From: Xenopus tropicalis
Lineage: Eukaryota > Chordata > Amphibia > Anura > Pipidae
Assembly (NCBI RefSeq): GCF_000004195.4
Contig: NC_030680.2
Span: forward strand, 5,328,437-5,392,436
Reading direction: 5' to 3'
Length of the DNA: 64,000 nucleotides
The position numbers and the translations under genes are program-made. The notes beneath the pieces are model-generated. The model did no database searches. It was not told where the DNA came from and saw nothing but the letters and a program-made list of their open reading frames with translations. Shown here in pieces: positions 1 to 11,894 of the stretch (its first letter is position 1; each line of letters starts with the position of its first letter).

Positions 1-875
1 GAAGGGGAATAAGGTAGAGATACTTAAGTCTAAACAGAGAGTTTATTCCCTCTAATTAAGCACAATGGAGTAAATGCAGGGAGTTTTTCATATACCAACT
101 CTCAACCCCTAGTTGAAAGATTATATAACATTTTTCATCTTGGTCACATATACATATGGGAGACTGCTAGGTGACTATATTCCTGTAATTCTATAAGGAA
201 ACATTTCCTTGCTGGATCCCACAAGTAATACAATCAGTCAATGGAGTAAAAATGACTAGCCAGTTAATTAGTTAACTACCAAATGCAGTCGAGCTCCCAT
301 TTTCACACTGTCTAGCTAAGGATGCTGGGAGTTTGAAGCTAGTTACAGCAGCCTGTCTATGGGCCCAAACCTATTGCTTCCCTGACTGATATCTGAACAT
401 ACTACATACAATATTTAGAAACTGTTCCAGTCACGGCCCAATGGGAACTGGTTTCTCTCCCACCATTGGCCGCGTCCCACAGTCTTTTACAGATTTTTTT
501 TTTAAATGCAACTTTTTTATGTTTGTTACACTTGGAGCTGCCAGACTTGTGACACTGCGGTGGGTAAAGTCTACACATCTGCGCAATGTATTATATATCC
601 GTGGGCTGCACTCTGTGGGATTATCACTTCTTTCATAGGAGTAAGGAAATATCCAAGCAGGCCAAGGTTTGTACGGCCGATATTCAGCGTGTGTGTACCA
701 CCAAATCCATTCGTTCTCTCCCCTCTCCCCCACAAGGATTGCCCCTACATGGGGCAGAATGAAACGTATTCCTGCAGATACCTGCTATTCTATGAGGCCT
801 GAGACATAGTACTGAATGTCCCCAGTGGAGCTTACAATCTATGGCCCTTACTGCATTCTTTTACACTGGGGTCAG
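1..875. other. intron of gas2, no recognised element
   Basis: No exon, repeat unit or RNA gene is recognisable here. Short ORFs on both strands overlap each other and have no family resemblance. By position this lies inside the gas2 intron that follows the exon at 13401-13562 on the minus strand. Confidence 0.5.
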
Positions 876-877
876 TT

Positions 878-1297
878 TGATCAGGAGAAGTCAATAAAAC
901 GGGTTGTTTACCTATAAATTAACTTTTAATATGATGTAGAGACTGCTATTCTGAGGCAATTTGCAATTGGTCTTCAGTTTTTATTATTTGTGGTTTTTGA
1001 ATTATTTAGCTTTTTGTTCAGCAGCTCTCCGGTTTGGAATTTCAGCGGCTATCTGGTGGCTAGGGTCCAATTTAACCTAGCAACCAGACAGTTGTTTGAA
1101 GGAGACACTGGAATATGAATAGACAAGGGCATAAATAGAAAGATAAGTAATAAAAAGTAACAATAACAATAATATTGTAGCTTCACAGAGCAATAGTTTT
1201 TTGGCTGCTGGGGTCGGTGACCCCCATTAGAAAGATGAATATGAAAAACAATGAAGACCAATTGAAAAGATCCTAATAATAGGCCATTCTTTAAAGG
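878..1297 (+). mobile_element. ~400-bp MITE, IR-1 family, copy 1
   Basis: This is a non-coding element whose two ends are imperfect inverted repeats of each other. The left part reads AACTTTTAATATG followed by CAATTGGTCTTCA, and the right part reads TGAAGACCAATTG followed by GGCCATTCT. The interior has 'CCTAGCAACCAGACAG', 'GAATATGAATAGA' and 'AACAATAACAATAA'. Further copies lie at 20750, 45660, 46500, 46955 and 57770, with pieces at 13675 and 52188. The near-palindromic core at 1211-1223 (GGGTCGGTGACCC) has one change from the other copies. I see no transposase. The superfamily is not assigned. Confidence 0.75.
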
Positions 1298-1848
1298 TAG
1301 GAAAAAACTAAGTAAGCTTTATCAGAAAGGTCTAGAAATATACAGCCATAGGCACTTACAGAAATGCCGCACTGAGTCCTCTGTCAAAAGATTTATTGTC
1401 TCTTTGTTTTCCTGTGCCACAGACACGCAGCTCTCTCCTCTCTTCCCTCTCCTGCTCCCCCCTCCCTCAAGAATGCTAAGAACTCCCTCCCCCCCCTTGG
1501 GAATGTGGATCTGAGCCAATCAGCAGGAAGCTTCCTCATAGTCTTACTAACTGAGCATGTACACTGGTCTTGGTCTTGGTGCAGGAGCGAGGCATTATGG
1601 GAACTTTCTCTGAACAGGAGAAATATGGGGAGACTTAAGGGCACTATTGAGAGAACTGAAGGTATGCCTGCAGCTTGAGATTAACTCTTTATTAGCCTTT
1701 CCTTCTCCTTTAACATTCTAAAAGTTAACCTGAAGGTGAACCACCCCTTTATCCTACCTGTATGACCAGATCTAGGGGTAGACACTTGCCTAGGATGTAA
1801 CAGGAGATGGGGCACAACTTCACAAAATTTTATAAAATAATAAAAAAA
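1298..1848. other. mixed repeat-like DNA with MITE end fragment
   Basis: A stretch near 1716-1753 (CTAAAAGTTAACCTG...AAGGTGAACCACC) resembles the outer end of the ~400-bp MITE family, so this may be a disrupted copy. Nothing else is identifiable. ORFs of 65-83 codons here look like chance. Confidence 0.35.
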
Positions 1849-2258
1849 AAGGCGATATGGGTCCCTTAGACCGTTTGGGCAGCTTATCGTTCCGTGTAGG
1901 GGCAGCAAAGACGGGCCTGCCCCGACCGATATCTGGCCTGAAATTGGGCAGATATCGATCGGGCAGGTTAAAAAATTTAGTCAGATTGGGGGCCGCATCG
2001 GCTCGGGGATCGGGGGATATCGGGAGAAGATCCGCGCGCTTGGCGACCTTGCCCCAGGGCCAAACAACCGAATTAGCCTAAATTCGCCCGATATTGCACA
2101 CCCGTAGGTGGGGATATCGGGAGAAGATCCGCTCGCTTGGCGACCTCGCCCCAGGGCCAAACAACCGAATTAGCCTAAATTCGCCCGATATCGCCCACCC
2201 GTAGGTGGGGATATCGGGAGAAGATCCGCTCGCTTGGCGGATCTTAACATGTATGGCC
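1849..2258. mobile_element. GC-rich non-autonomous DNA element with 97-bp internal repeat
   Basis: This CpG-rich block is rich in GATATCGG motifs and short inverted repeats, for example CGACCGATATC against GATATCGATCG. It ends in ATGTATGGCCACC, which I associate with the end of a common Xenopus DNA-transposon family. Inside it, a unit beginning GATATCGGGAGAAG recurs at 2016, 2113 and 2210, an exact 97-bp spacing. No coding potential is visible. The family name is not assigned. Confidence 0.5.
2016..2240 (+). repeat. 97-bp tandem repeat, ~2.3 copies
   Basis: Three starts of GATATCGGGAGAAGATCCGC lie exactly 97 bp apart, with only a few substitutions between copies. The repeat sits inside the GC-rich mobile element. 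Confidence 0.85.
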
Positions 2259-2262
2259 ACCT

Positions 2263-3168
2263 TTACTCCTCATTCACGAGAATGGGAAAAGAAGTGCCAC
2301 CACGGATGACTGAGGGTAGGCAGCCTTGGGTGCCAGTGGGTCTTGGGTGCCCATCAGCTCTGCCTACCTGTATGTTTCTGGAATGTACACAACATACACA
2401 CACTAGGGTCAGCTTCATTCAATATTATTGTGCATTTGGTATTGTACGTGACTGTGGCATCTCTGTATCCAGATACCCCTGGACTTTCCCCTCTGAGGGT
2501 ACCATGGAAAGAAACTGAATGACAGAGCTGCGAGCAGCGTTCCATTATTAGCTCTAAGCATGTGAAACTTCACTGCCTGCAGCACTCGGCTCTCTCCCTA
2601 AAATAAAAAATCACTCGCAGACCGAGTTAGCGCAGCACATCTGCATCCAATGAAAAATATATTAGGTGTCGGCTTTCAATTTGCCATATTTTATGGCTGC
2701 GAGAGGTGGTATGTCTGTGCTAGAGCAGAGCCCCTGACATGCTTTACTGTTCAGCTCTATTGATTCAAATGAGGCGAGTGCACACGGCTCAAAAAGGAGG
2801 ATTGAAAAAAAATATATATATATATAAATGGAAAATACATTAAGGGCCTTAAATGTTTCTTACAGGGAACAATAACTGTCGGAAAGTTATGGGCAGTGGA
2901 TAGTATAATGTGCTTCGTGCCCTTTGTACTGCCTCGGCCTATCTGTAAATCTGCTCGCCTGTCTGTCTGCTTAGCACTTATCTGTCAACTTTATATCAAT
3001 TTTACTTATAAGCAGTCAACCATCTATATATTATATATATATATATATCTGTGACAGTGGCTAAATCCATGCTGAGTCAAGCATATTCACCTGCTAGCAC
3101 CCCTGAAGCAACATGGCCGCTTGCTATGATCATCTTTGATGACAGTGACAAGAAGGAAGGAAGACAGT
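2263..3168. other. intron, two short TA tracts, otherwise nothing recognised
   Basis: Short TA dinucleotide tracts occur near 2813-2826 and 3023-3048. The remainder is apparently unique, without recognisable exons. Confidence 0.45.
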
Positions 3169-3344
3169 GGGGCTCATTTATCAAGCCTGGACAAATTTGC
3201 CTGTGGCAGTGGCCCATAGCAACCAATCAACGATTGGCTTTGTTTTTATCCAGTTGCAGGTAGTACATCGAATGCAACATTTTGGTTGGTTGCCATGGGT
3301 TACTGCCTATGGGCAAATTTGCCCAGTGTTGATAAATGACCCCC
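3169..3344. mobile_element. fold-back MITE with ~30-bp terminal inverted repeats
   Basis: The left end reads GGGGCTCATTTATCAA and the right end reads TTGATAAATGACCCCC, which is inverted with one mismatch. The inverted similarity continues inward (GACAAATTTGCC against GGGCAAATTTGCCC, and CCCATAGCAACCAATCA against its complement). The 176-bp element could fold into one long hairpin. It is non-coding. Degenerate relatives appear around 17400-17710. Confidence 0.8.
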
Positions 3345-3626
3345 AGAAAGTGGTGCATGAGAAAAGAAATGGTAGCCAATAAATAGAGATATGAGCAGCA
3401 GGAGATCCAGTAGAGAGACTAGAAATATTCTGTGAGGTAATGAAGAACTATATACGGAACATGAAAGGATGAGGGAAAGTGTTCTGTGTGGGAACCACCC
3501 CCCGAATGTCAGACTCCATCTCTATAAACCACTACTCTGCCGCCCAGTGTCATTGGCCCAGTCCCCAGTCCCAGTTCTGCTGTGACCAAAGGTGTCACCT
3601 ACGGGTGAGGTAACTAGGAAGTGATT

Positions 3627-6600
3627 ACCGTATAGGCGAGAGGGAGTGTCCTGTGAGGTAACCAGGAATTACTAACAGCAAATGAGTGAGGGAAAATGTC
3701 ATGTTAGGGAACCAGGAAGTACTTACAGCAAATGAGAGAGTGGGGGAAAGTGTCCTGTGAGTGAGCAGGAAGTACTTACAGCAAATGAGAGAGTGGGGGA
3801 AAGTGTCCTGTGAGTGAGCAGGAAGTACTTACAGCCAATGGGAGAGTGAGGGAAAGCATCTTGTGAGTGAGCAGGAAGTACTTACAGCCAATGGGAGAGT
3901 GAGGGAAAGTGTCCTGTGAGTGAGCAGGAAGTACTTACAGCCAATGAGAGAGTGGGGGAAAGTGTCCTGTGAGTGAGCAGGAAGTACTTACAGCCAATGG
4001 GAGAGTGAGGGAAAGTGTCCTGTGAGTGAGCAGGAAGTACTTACAGCCAATGAGAGAGTGAGGGAAAGTGTCCTGTGAGTGAGCAGGAAGTACTTACAGC
4101 CAATGAGAGAGTGAGGGAAAATTTCCTGTGAAGTGAGCAGGAAGTACTTACAGCCAATGAGAGAGTGAGGGAAAGTGTCCCGTAAAGTGAGCAGGAAGTA
4201 CTTACAGCCAATGAGAGAGTGAGGGAAAGTGTCCTGTGAGTGAGCAGGAAGTACTTACAGCCAATGAGAGTGTGAGGGAAAGGGTCCTGTGAGATGAGCA
4301 GGAAGTACTTACAGCCAATGAGAGAGTGAGGGAAAGTGTCCTGTGAGATGAGCAGGAAGTACTTACAGCCAATGAGAGAGTGAGGGAAAGTGTCCTGTGA
4401 GATGAGCAGGAAGTACTTACAGCCAATGGGAGAGTGAGGGAAAGTGTCCTGTAAGATGAGCAGGAAGTACTTACAGCCAATGGGAGAGTGGAGGAAAGTG
4501 TCCTGTGAGTGAGCAGGAAGTACTTACAGCCAATGGGAGAGTGAGGGAAAGTGTCCTGTGAGTGAGCAGGAAGTACTTACAGCCAATGAGAGAGTGAGGG
4601 AAAGTGTCCCGTAAAGTGAGCAGGAAGTACTTACAGCCAATGAGAGAGTGAGGGAAAGTGTCCCGTAAAGTGAGCAGGAAGTACTTACAGCCAATGAGAG
4701 AGTGAGGGAAAATTTCCTGTGAGTGAGCAGGAAGTACTTACAGCCAATGGGAGAGTGAGGGAAAATTTCCTGTGAGTGAGCAGGAAGTACTTACAGCCAA
4801 TGAGAGAGTGGGGGAAAGTGTCCTGTGAGTGAGCAGGAAGTACTTACAGCCAATGAGAGAGTGAGGGAAAGTGTCCTGTGAGTGAGCAGGAAGTACTTAC
4901 AGCCAATGAGAAAGTGAGGGAAAATTTCCTGTGAAGTGAGCAGGAAGTACTTACAGCCAATGAGAGAGTGAGGGAAAGTGTCCCGTAAAGTGAGCAGGAA
5001 GTACTTACAGCCAATGAGAGAGTGAGGGAAAGTGTCCTGTGAGTGAGCAGGAAGTACTTACAGCCAATGAGAGTGTGAGGGAAAGTGTCCTGTGAGATGA
5101 GCAGGAAGTACTTACAGCCAATGAGAGAGTGAGGGAAAGTGTCCTGTGAGATGAGCAGGAAGTACTTACAGCCAATGAGAGAGTGAGGGAAAGTGTCCCG
5201 TAAAGTGAGCAGGAAGTACTTACAGCCAATGAGAGAGTGAGGGAAAGTGTCCTGTGAGATGAGCAGGAAGTACTTACAGCCAATGAGAGTGTGAGGGAAA
5301 GTGTCCTGTGAGATGAGCAGGAAGTACTTACAGCCAATGAGAGAGTGAGGGAAAGTGTCCTGTGAGATGAGCAGGAAGTACTTACAGCCAATGAGAGAGT
5401 GAGGGAAAGTGTCCTGTGAGATGAGCAGGAAGTACTTACAGCCAATGGGAGAGTGAGGGAAAGTGTCCTGTAAGATGAGCAGGAAGTACTTACAGCCAAT
5501 GGGAGAGTGGGGGAAAGTGTCCTGTGAGTCAGCAGGAAGTACTTACAGCCAATGGGAGAGTGAGGGAAAGTGTCCTGTGAGTGAGCAGGAAGTACTTACA
5601 GCCAATGAGAGAGTGAGGGAAAGTGTCCCGTAAAGTGAGCAGGAAGTACTTACAGCCAATGAGAGAGTGAGGGAAAGTGTCCTGTGAGTGAGCAGGAAGT
5701 ACTTACAGCCAATGAGAGAGTGAGGGAAAGTGTCCCGTAAAGTGAGCAGGAAGTACTTACAGCCAATGAGAGAGTGAGGGAAAATTTCCTGTGAGTGAGC
5801 AGGAAGTACTTACAGCCAATGGGAGAGTGAGGGAAAATTTCCTGTGAGTGAGCAGGAAGTACTTACAGCCAATGAGAGAGTGGGGGAAAGTGTCCTGTGA
5901 GTGAGCAGGAAGTACTTACAGCCAATGAGAGAGTGAGGGAAAGTGTTCCGTAAAGTGAGCAGGAAGTACTTACAGCCAATGAGAGAGTGAGGGAAAATTT
6001 CCTGTGAGTGAGCAGGAAGTACTTACAGCCAATGGGAGAGTGAGGGAAAATTTCCTGTGAGTGAGCAGGAAGTACTTACAGCCAATGGGAGAGTGAGGGA
6101 AAATTTCCTGTGAGTGAGCAGAAAGTACTTACAGCCAATGAGAGAGTGAGGGAAAGTGTCCTGTGAGTGAGCAGGAAGTACTTACAGCCAATGAGAGAGT
6201 GAGGGAAAGTGTGCTGTGAGTGAGCAGGAAGTACTTACAGCCAATGAGAGAGTGAGGGAAAGTGTCCTGTGAGTGAGCAGGAAGTACTTACAGCCAATGA
6301 GAGAGTGAGGGAAAGTGTCCCGTAAAGTGAGCAGGAAGTACTTACAGCCAATGAGAGAGTGAGGGAAAGTGTCCTGTGAGTGAGCAGGAAGTACTTACAG
6401 CCAATGAGAGAGTGAGGGAAAGTGTCCCGTAAAGTGAGCAGGAAGTACTTACAGCCAATGAGAGAGTGAGGGAAAGTGTCCTGTGAGTGAGCAGGAAGTA
6501 CTTACAGCCAATGAGAGAGTGAGGGAAAGTGTCCCGTAAAGTGAGCAGGAAGTACTTACAGCCAATGAGAGAGTGAGGGAAAATTTCCTGTGAAGTGAGG

Positions 6601-7740
6601 AGGAAGTACTTACAGCCAATGAGAGAGTGGGGGAAAGTGTCCTGTGAAGTGAGCAGGAAGTACTTACAGCCAATGAGAGAGTGAGGGAAAGTGTCCTGTG
6701 AGTGAGCAGGAAGTACTTACAGCCAATGAGAGAGTGAGGGAAAGTGTCCCGTAAAGTGAGCAGGAAGTACTTACAGCCAATGAGAGAGTGAGGGAAAATT
6801 TCCTGTGAGTGAGCAGGAAGTACTTACAGCCAATGAGAGAGTGAGGGAAAATTTCCTGTGAGTGAGCAGGAAGTACTTACAGCCAATGAGAGAGTGAGGG
6901 AAAATTTCCTGTGAAGTGAGCAGGAAGTACTTACAGCCAATGGGAGAGTGAGGGAAAGTGTCCTGTGAAGTGAGCAGGAAGTACTTACAGCCAATGAGAG
7001 AGTGAGGGAAAGTGTCCTGTGAAGTGAGCAGGAAGTACTTACAGCCAATGAGAGAGTGAGGGAAAGTGTCCTGTGAGTGAGCAGGAAGTACTTACAGCCA
7101 ATGAGAGTGTGAGGGAAAGTGTCCTGTGAGTGAGCAGGAAGTACTTACAGCCAATGAGAGAGTGAGGGAAAGTGTCCTGTGAAGTGAGCAGGAAGTACTT
7201 ACAGCCAATGAGAGAGTGAGGGAAAGTGTCCTGTGAGTGAGCAGGAAGTACTTACAGCCAATGAGAGTGTGAGGGAAAGTGTCCTGTGAGTGAGCAGGAA
7301 GTACTTACAGCCAATGAGAGAGTGAGGGAAAGTGTCCTGTGAGTGAGCAGGAAGTACTTACAGCCAATGAGAGTGTGAGGGAAAGTGTCCTGTGAGTGAG
7401 CAGGAAGTACTTACAGCCAATGGGAGAGTGAGGGAAAGTGTCCTGTGAAGGTAGCAGGAAGTATTTACAACCAATGAGAGAGTGAGGGAACGTGTACCAT
7501 GGGCTGACTAGGAAGTACTTACAACCAATGACAGAGTGAGGGAAAGTATCCTGTAAAGTGAGCAGGAAGTACTTACAACCAATGAGAGAGTGAAGGAAAG
7601 TGGTAAAGTGTACCATGGGGTGACCAGAAAGTAGTTACAGCAAATGAGAGAGTGGGAGTGACTTTACCAGGAAGTACTTACAGCAAAGAGAGAGCGAGTT
7701 GACCAGGAAGTACTTACAGCAAAGAGAGAGCGAGTTGACC
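3627..7740 (+). repeat. 53-54-bp minisatellite, ~76 copies
   Basis: The unit core is AGCAGGAAGTACTTACAGCC followed by AATGAGAGAGTGAGGGAAAG. Spacing is 53 bp in the basic unit and 54-55 bp in variants. Variant blocks (CCTGTGAGTGAGC, CCTGTGAGATGAGC, CCCGTAAAGTGAGC, ATTTCCTGTGA) are arranged in a repeated order, so there is higher-order structure. Units decay at both margins (3600-3700 and 7440-7740). The minus-strand ORFs here (up to 164 codons, motif SLAVSTSCS) exist only because the unit lacks stops. The array lies in the gas2 intron. Confidence 0.95.
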
Positions 7741-7853
7741 CAAAAGTACCAACAGGGGCAGCCTCGGGGCACCCAGAAGAGGTCTGGTTGTGGGTGGCCT
7801 AATTTGCACACAAAGGACAGAGGGTACTAGTCTGGAAGGACCCATGGCACCCG

Positions 7854-7926
7854 ACTCGCGTATAAGCCAAGGGTGACTTTTTTTCAGCACATTTTGGGTG
7901 CTGAAAAACTAGGCTTATACTCGAGT
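7854..7926. mobile_element. small hairpin MITE or remnant
   Basis: ACTCGCGTATAAGCC at 7854 pairs with GGCTTATACTCGAGT at 7912-7926 with one mismatch. A nested inverted pair, TTTTCAGCAC (7881) and GTGCTGAAAA (7898), lies inside. The whole segment can form one stem. Sequences of this kind are, as I recall, dispersed in Xenopus genomes. Confidence 0.65.
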
Positions 7927-7929
7927 ATA

Positions 7930-9108
7930 TACAGTACCTGCCCCGACATCACTGCCATGGCCCTGTGACCAGTGCCGGATTTCTAATCCGGGCGCCCCTA
8001 GGTCAGCCCCATCGTGACGTGCGCGAAAGTTTAAGATCACATACGGAGCAGTGGGGAGAGGTCCCCATTGCTCCGTATGGGAGAAAAACGGCAATGGCAA
8101 CGGGACGGTATGCAGCCCCCTAATTTGTGGCGCCCCCCAGGGCCTGCCTGTGACATTACAACCCCACCCCCTTCCCTGGTTTCCAACAATGGAAGGGTGG
8201 CAACCCTAGTTGGTGGGCTTGGAAGGAGTATGGAAGGGTTGAGTGATATACAGAGACGCTATTACAAGCCCCTAAGCGGACGCATTACCGTAATGCAATC
8301 CCAACACGGGCACGTTTGCTTCTCAAGCGGAACTGTAAAAATAGCAAAGAATGGAATCTCAAAGTAAAATTTTTATTTCACTACTTGGAAGGCAACGATC
8401 CACGAACCAAAAACAAAACCCAAATGTCACAAACGGTCCAAAGAAAATAAAATATTTGGAAGCAGCAGCGCGCAGCGAGTGTTTGTCGGCACCGACGTCA
8501 TGGAACATTCTGGTGTCAGATTGATCCTACTAGCAGCTAAATGGCTTGTGAAATGTGTAGAACCCGATATCCTCCATATTCCATCATTCAAAGATAACAA
8601 CAAAAAAAAATCGTAAGTAAAATTGTTTTTTATTTATTATTTTACTTCGTCTAATATTTCCCTCTTTAATTGTTGATTTGCGGCAGATTTTTGTTGAAAA
8701 TGAAAAATAGAAAATAAATGGATAAAACCTGAAAAAAAACCCATTTAAAAATAGTTAAAGCAGTAGACGTACCGGGTCACCAAGCCCACCCTATGCGGCA
8801 GTGGCGGAACTCACATGCTTTTGCAATTTCACGCCAAATTAAAGGAAAGTTAACCAACGTGACCGCTAATTGCTTGGTTGTTTGTTGATTGGGTAAAATG
8901 AGAAGCACAGATTTGAGGAGTCTGGTGCTAATTTATTTTAAAAGGCCACCGGGGGTCGTTCCTTTATGGGCATATAATGTCTATATGGAAATGGGGACTA
9001 TATGGCAAATATTATTTTAAGTGTTTTTGCTTTACAGTGGGGGGAGGCCCTGGCATTTCAAGTACAGAGAGGCCCAAAAAGCCCCCCCCAGCCCAATATA
9101 TAGTGACT
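7930..9108. other. intron, A+T-rich, no exon seen
   Basis: Nothing with a clear exon signature is visible. The 8340-8760 part is A+T-rich with poly-A-like runs. The 7960-8220 part (GCCGGATTTCTAATCCGG and GGAAGGGTGGCAACCC) has the look of an old dispersed repeat, but I cannot delimit it. Confidence 0.4.
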
Positions 9109-9116
9109 GTCTATGG

Positions 9117-10053
9117 CAGGGGTGGGCAAACTACGGCCCGCGGGCCACATCTGAGCCGTTGGCATTTTTAATCCAGCCCGCCGACTCGGGCCCCCTTTAA
9201 AGAATTACGGCCCTGGTTGCGCCCCATGCGCGTCACATCAGTATGCACAGGGCGCAACCATATAAAAGGATCCAGCAGGGAGCCAGGGGACAGGCACAGC
9301 CGAAGGACTGAGGAAGCTGTAGGTTGCTGGGGGGGAGATGGAGGATGCTGGGGGGGAGCTGGTCGGAGGATGTTGAGGAGGATGCTGGGAAGGATGCTGG
9401 GGGGAGCTGCAGGATGCTGGGGAATGGAGCTGGAGGATGCTGGGGTGGGAGCTGGAGGATGCTGGGGAATGGAGCTGGAGGATGCTGGGGTGGGAGCTGG
9501 AGGATGCTGAGGAATGGAGCTGGAGGATGCTGGGGTGGGAGCTGGAGGATGCTGGGGAATGGAGCTGGAGGATGCTGGGAAGGATGCTGGGGGGAGCTGC
9601 AGGATGCTGGGGAATGGAGCTGGAGGATGCTGGGGTGGGAGCTGGAGGATGCTGGGGAATGGAGCTGGAGGATGCTGGGGTGGGAGCTGGAGGATGCTGA
9701 GGAATGGAGCTGGAGGATGCTGGGTTGGGAGCTGGAGGATGCTGGGGAATGGAGCTGGAGGATGCTGGGGTGGGAGCTGGAGGAGGCTGGGGAATGGAGC
9801 TGGAGGAGGCTGGGGAATGGAGCTGGAGAATGCTGGGGTGGGAGCTGGAGGATGCTGGGGTGGGAGCTGGATGATGCTGGGGTGGGGAGCTGCAGGATGC
9901 TGGGGAGTGGAGCTGGAGGATGCTGGGTGGGATGCTGGGGGGGAACTGAGGGGCCTCGTGATTTCTGATGGCAGCCCTGGGCGTAACGTTGGCCCGGCCT
10001 GGCCTGTCTGTAAGTCATTGTGGCCCCTGAGCTAAAAAGTTTGCCCACCCCTG
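9117..10053. mobile_element. non-autonomous hAT element with 8-bp target-site duplication
   Basis: The element starts CAGGGGTGGGCAAACT and ends AGTTTGCCCACCCCTG (the last bases end at 10053), a perfect 16-bp terminal inverted repeat. It is flanked by an exact 8-bp direct duplication, GTCTATGG, at 9109-9116 and 10054-10061. CAGGG ends with an 8-bp duplication are diagnostic of hAT transposons. The 5' part continues CGGCCCGCGGGCCAC. There is no transposase: most of the interior (9320-9950) is a 45-bp minisatellite. The intact duplication suggests a fairly recent insertion into the gas2 intron. Confidence 0.92.
9320..9950 (+). repeat. 45-bp dimeric minisatellite inside the hAT element
   Basis: Two related half-units of about 22 and 23 bp, GCTGGAGGATGCTGGGG followed by AATGGA or TGGGA, alternate to give a 45-bp period (GGAATGGAG at 9421 and 9466). 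A block containing GGGAAGGATGCTGGGG recurs exactly 190 bp apart (9386 and 9576), showing a higher-order duplication. ORFs of 320 codons (minus) and 214 codons (plus) over this interval are repeat artefacts. Confidence 0.92.
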
Positions 10054-10061
10054 GTCTATGG

Positions 10062-11239
10062 TATCTTACAGCAGCCCCTCTGGCATTGGCCTGAACCCAC
10101 AGATTGCCAATTAGGTCCTGACGGGGGCGGGGCTCGTTTATTAATGTAATGCGAGTGAGATCTCTAGCTCTATCATTTTTTATTTTTTTTTGCATTGATT
10201 ACTTTTTCCACAATCAAGTTTTTTTTTTAAAACAAAACAACACTTTCCTGGTTTGGAGAGATTTTTATTTTACTTTATTTCTTTTCAAAAACATGATTGT
10301 GCAATAAATAAAACAATGCAAAAAAGTACAACAGACAATAAATCGGCTCTTTTATTTTATTGCGACAGGATCACAATGTGTATCTGACTCAGCTTATTAA
10401 GCATGCAAACTGTATCCTCCAATCAGAATCAGAGTTTTCTGCTCCACTTTTGTAGTGCCTAGATGGAAGAAGATCAGGCAGAAGGTACTAATAATGGAAG
10501 ACTATGGGGGGATTATAAAGGTTTAGTAATGGTTCCTTCCATCCAGGAGTGATTCTAATAGGTTAATGCATTTTCACAACCAATAACTCTACTCTAAGGC
10601 CTCGTCTTGTTCCACATTGGCCTGTAAATCAGATATATGGAAGGGCTGGGGCCAATAAGCAGCTGATAAGGCCTCGGCCAAGAGAAAGAGTAGCTGCTAG
10701 ATCTCTGCAGTTGATGCACTACACTGCGGTTCAGCTTACATCTCACCATTGAGCTTTATAAATACGTTCCCTTTTGGATATTACCCTCTTGGCAGCTTCA
10801 CGGTCAGATAATTTACTTTTCAGAGCTCAATTTGTGCCAAAAAAAATTGAATAGTCTGTTACCAAGAAGACAAAGGATATTTGTTAATGACCTTCCAATA
10901 AATATTTTCCTATTCACTGTATACCTCTCCCTCTTTCCCTTTGGCATGAAATAGGAATTCAATGTGATTTATCTTTCCTTCCACTCTATTCTCCTACTCT
11001 ACCTAAAATTCCCCAGCTTCTACCCACAGTAAAAGCCAAACTGGACTGATATGATCATTTAGCTCTCAGGCCAAGAATCGGATTCAGAGCAATAGGCATC
11101 TGCAGGGCTGCTGGAATAACACTTGGGCAGGCCATCAGGTTGGCTCCATACAAGATCCAAAAGTTGCCATCTCAGTCTGTAGGACTTGTAGCCTATTCGT
11201 AGTCATTTTAAATCTCATAGCATTGAAAAAATCCAACCA
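10062..11239. other. intron, no recognised element
   Basis: A+T-rich sequence with AATAAA-like strings around 10230-10350. I see no gas2 exon on the minus strand, no repeat unit and no RNA gene. Confidence 0.45.
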
Positions 11240-11894
11240 CAGGAACAGCCCCCTAAGTTTGCTCATAGCCTGTACAGAGAGATACCATAAAACTATGGCA
11301 CATAGGGATTCCCCTGTACTAAGCACAATTCAGCAGGAACAGCCCCCTAAGTTTGCCCATAGCCTGTACAGAGAGATACCGTAAAACTATGGCACATAGG
11401 GATTCCCCTGTACTAAGCATAATTCAGCAGGAACAGCCCCCTAAGTTTGCCCATAGCCTGTACAGAGAGATACCATAAAACTATGGCACATAGGGATTCC
11501 CCTGTACTAAGCACAATTCAGCAGGAACAGCCCCCTAAGTTTGCCCATAGCCTGTACAGAGAGATACCATAAAACTATGGCACATAGGGATTCCCCTGTA
11601 CTAAGCACAATTCAGCAGGAACAGCCTCCTAAGTTTGTTCATAGCCTGTACAGAGAGATACCATAAAACTATGGCACATAGGGATTCCCCTGTACTAAGC
11701 ACAATTCAGCAGGAACAGCCCCCTAAGTTTGCCCATAGCCTGTACAGAGAGATACCATAAAACTATGGCACATAGGGATTCCCCTGTACTAAGCACAATT
11801 CAGCAGGAACAGCCCCCTAAGTTTGCTCATAGCCTGTACAGAGAGATACCATAAAACTATGGCACATAGGGATTCCCCTGTACTAAGCACAATT
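11240..11894 (-). repeat. 94-bp minisatellite, 7 copies (family A, reverse)
   Basis: CAGGAACAGCCCCCTAAG recurs at 11240, 11334 and 11428, with exact 94-bp spacing, through about 11894. Other unit landmarks are CCTGTACAGAGAGATACC and CATAGGGATTCCCC. Copies differ by only a few substitutions. The same family is present on the opposite strand at 23258, 55670 and 62366. I call the 55-62 kb orientation plus. Confidence 0.95.

Noticed and set aside
3627..7740. CRISPR-like regularity in the 53-bp array
   Set aside because: The units are directly contiguous with no unique spacers, there are no cas genes, and the host is a vertebrate. It is a minisatellite.
9233..10195. 320-codon minus ORF rich in P, Q, H and S, and 214-codon plus ORF
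   Set aside because: Both are translations of the 45-bp array inside the hAT element.
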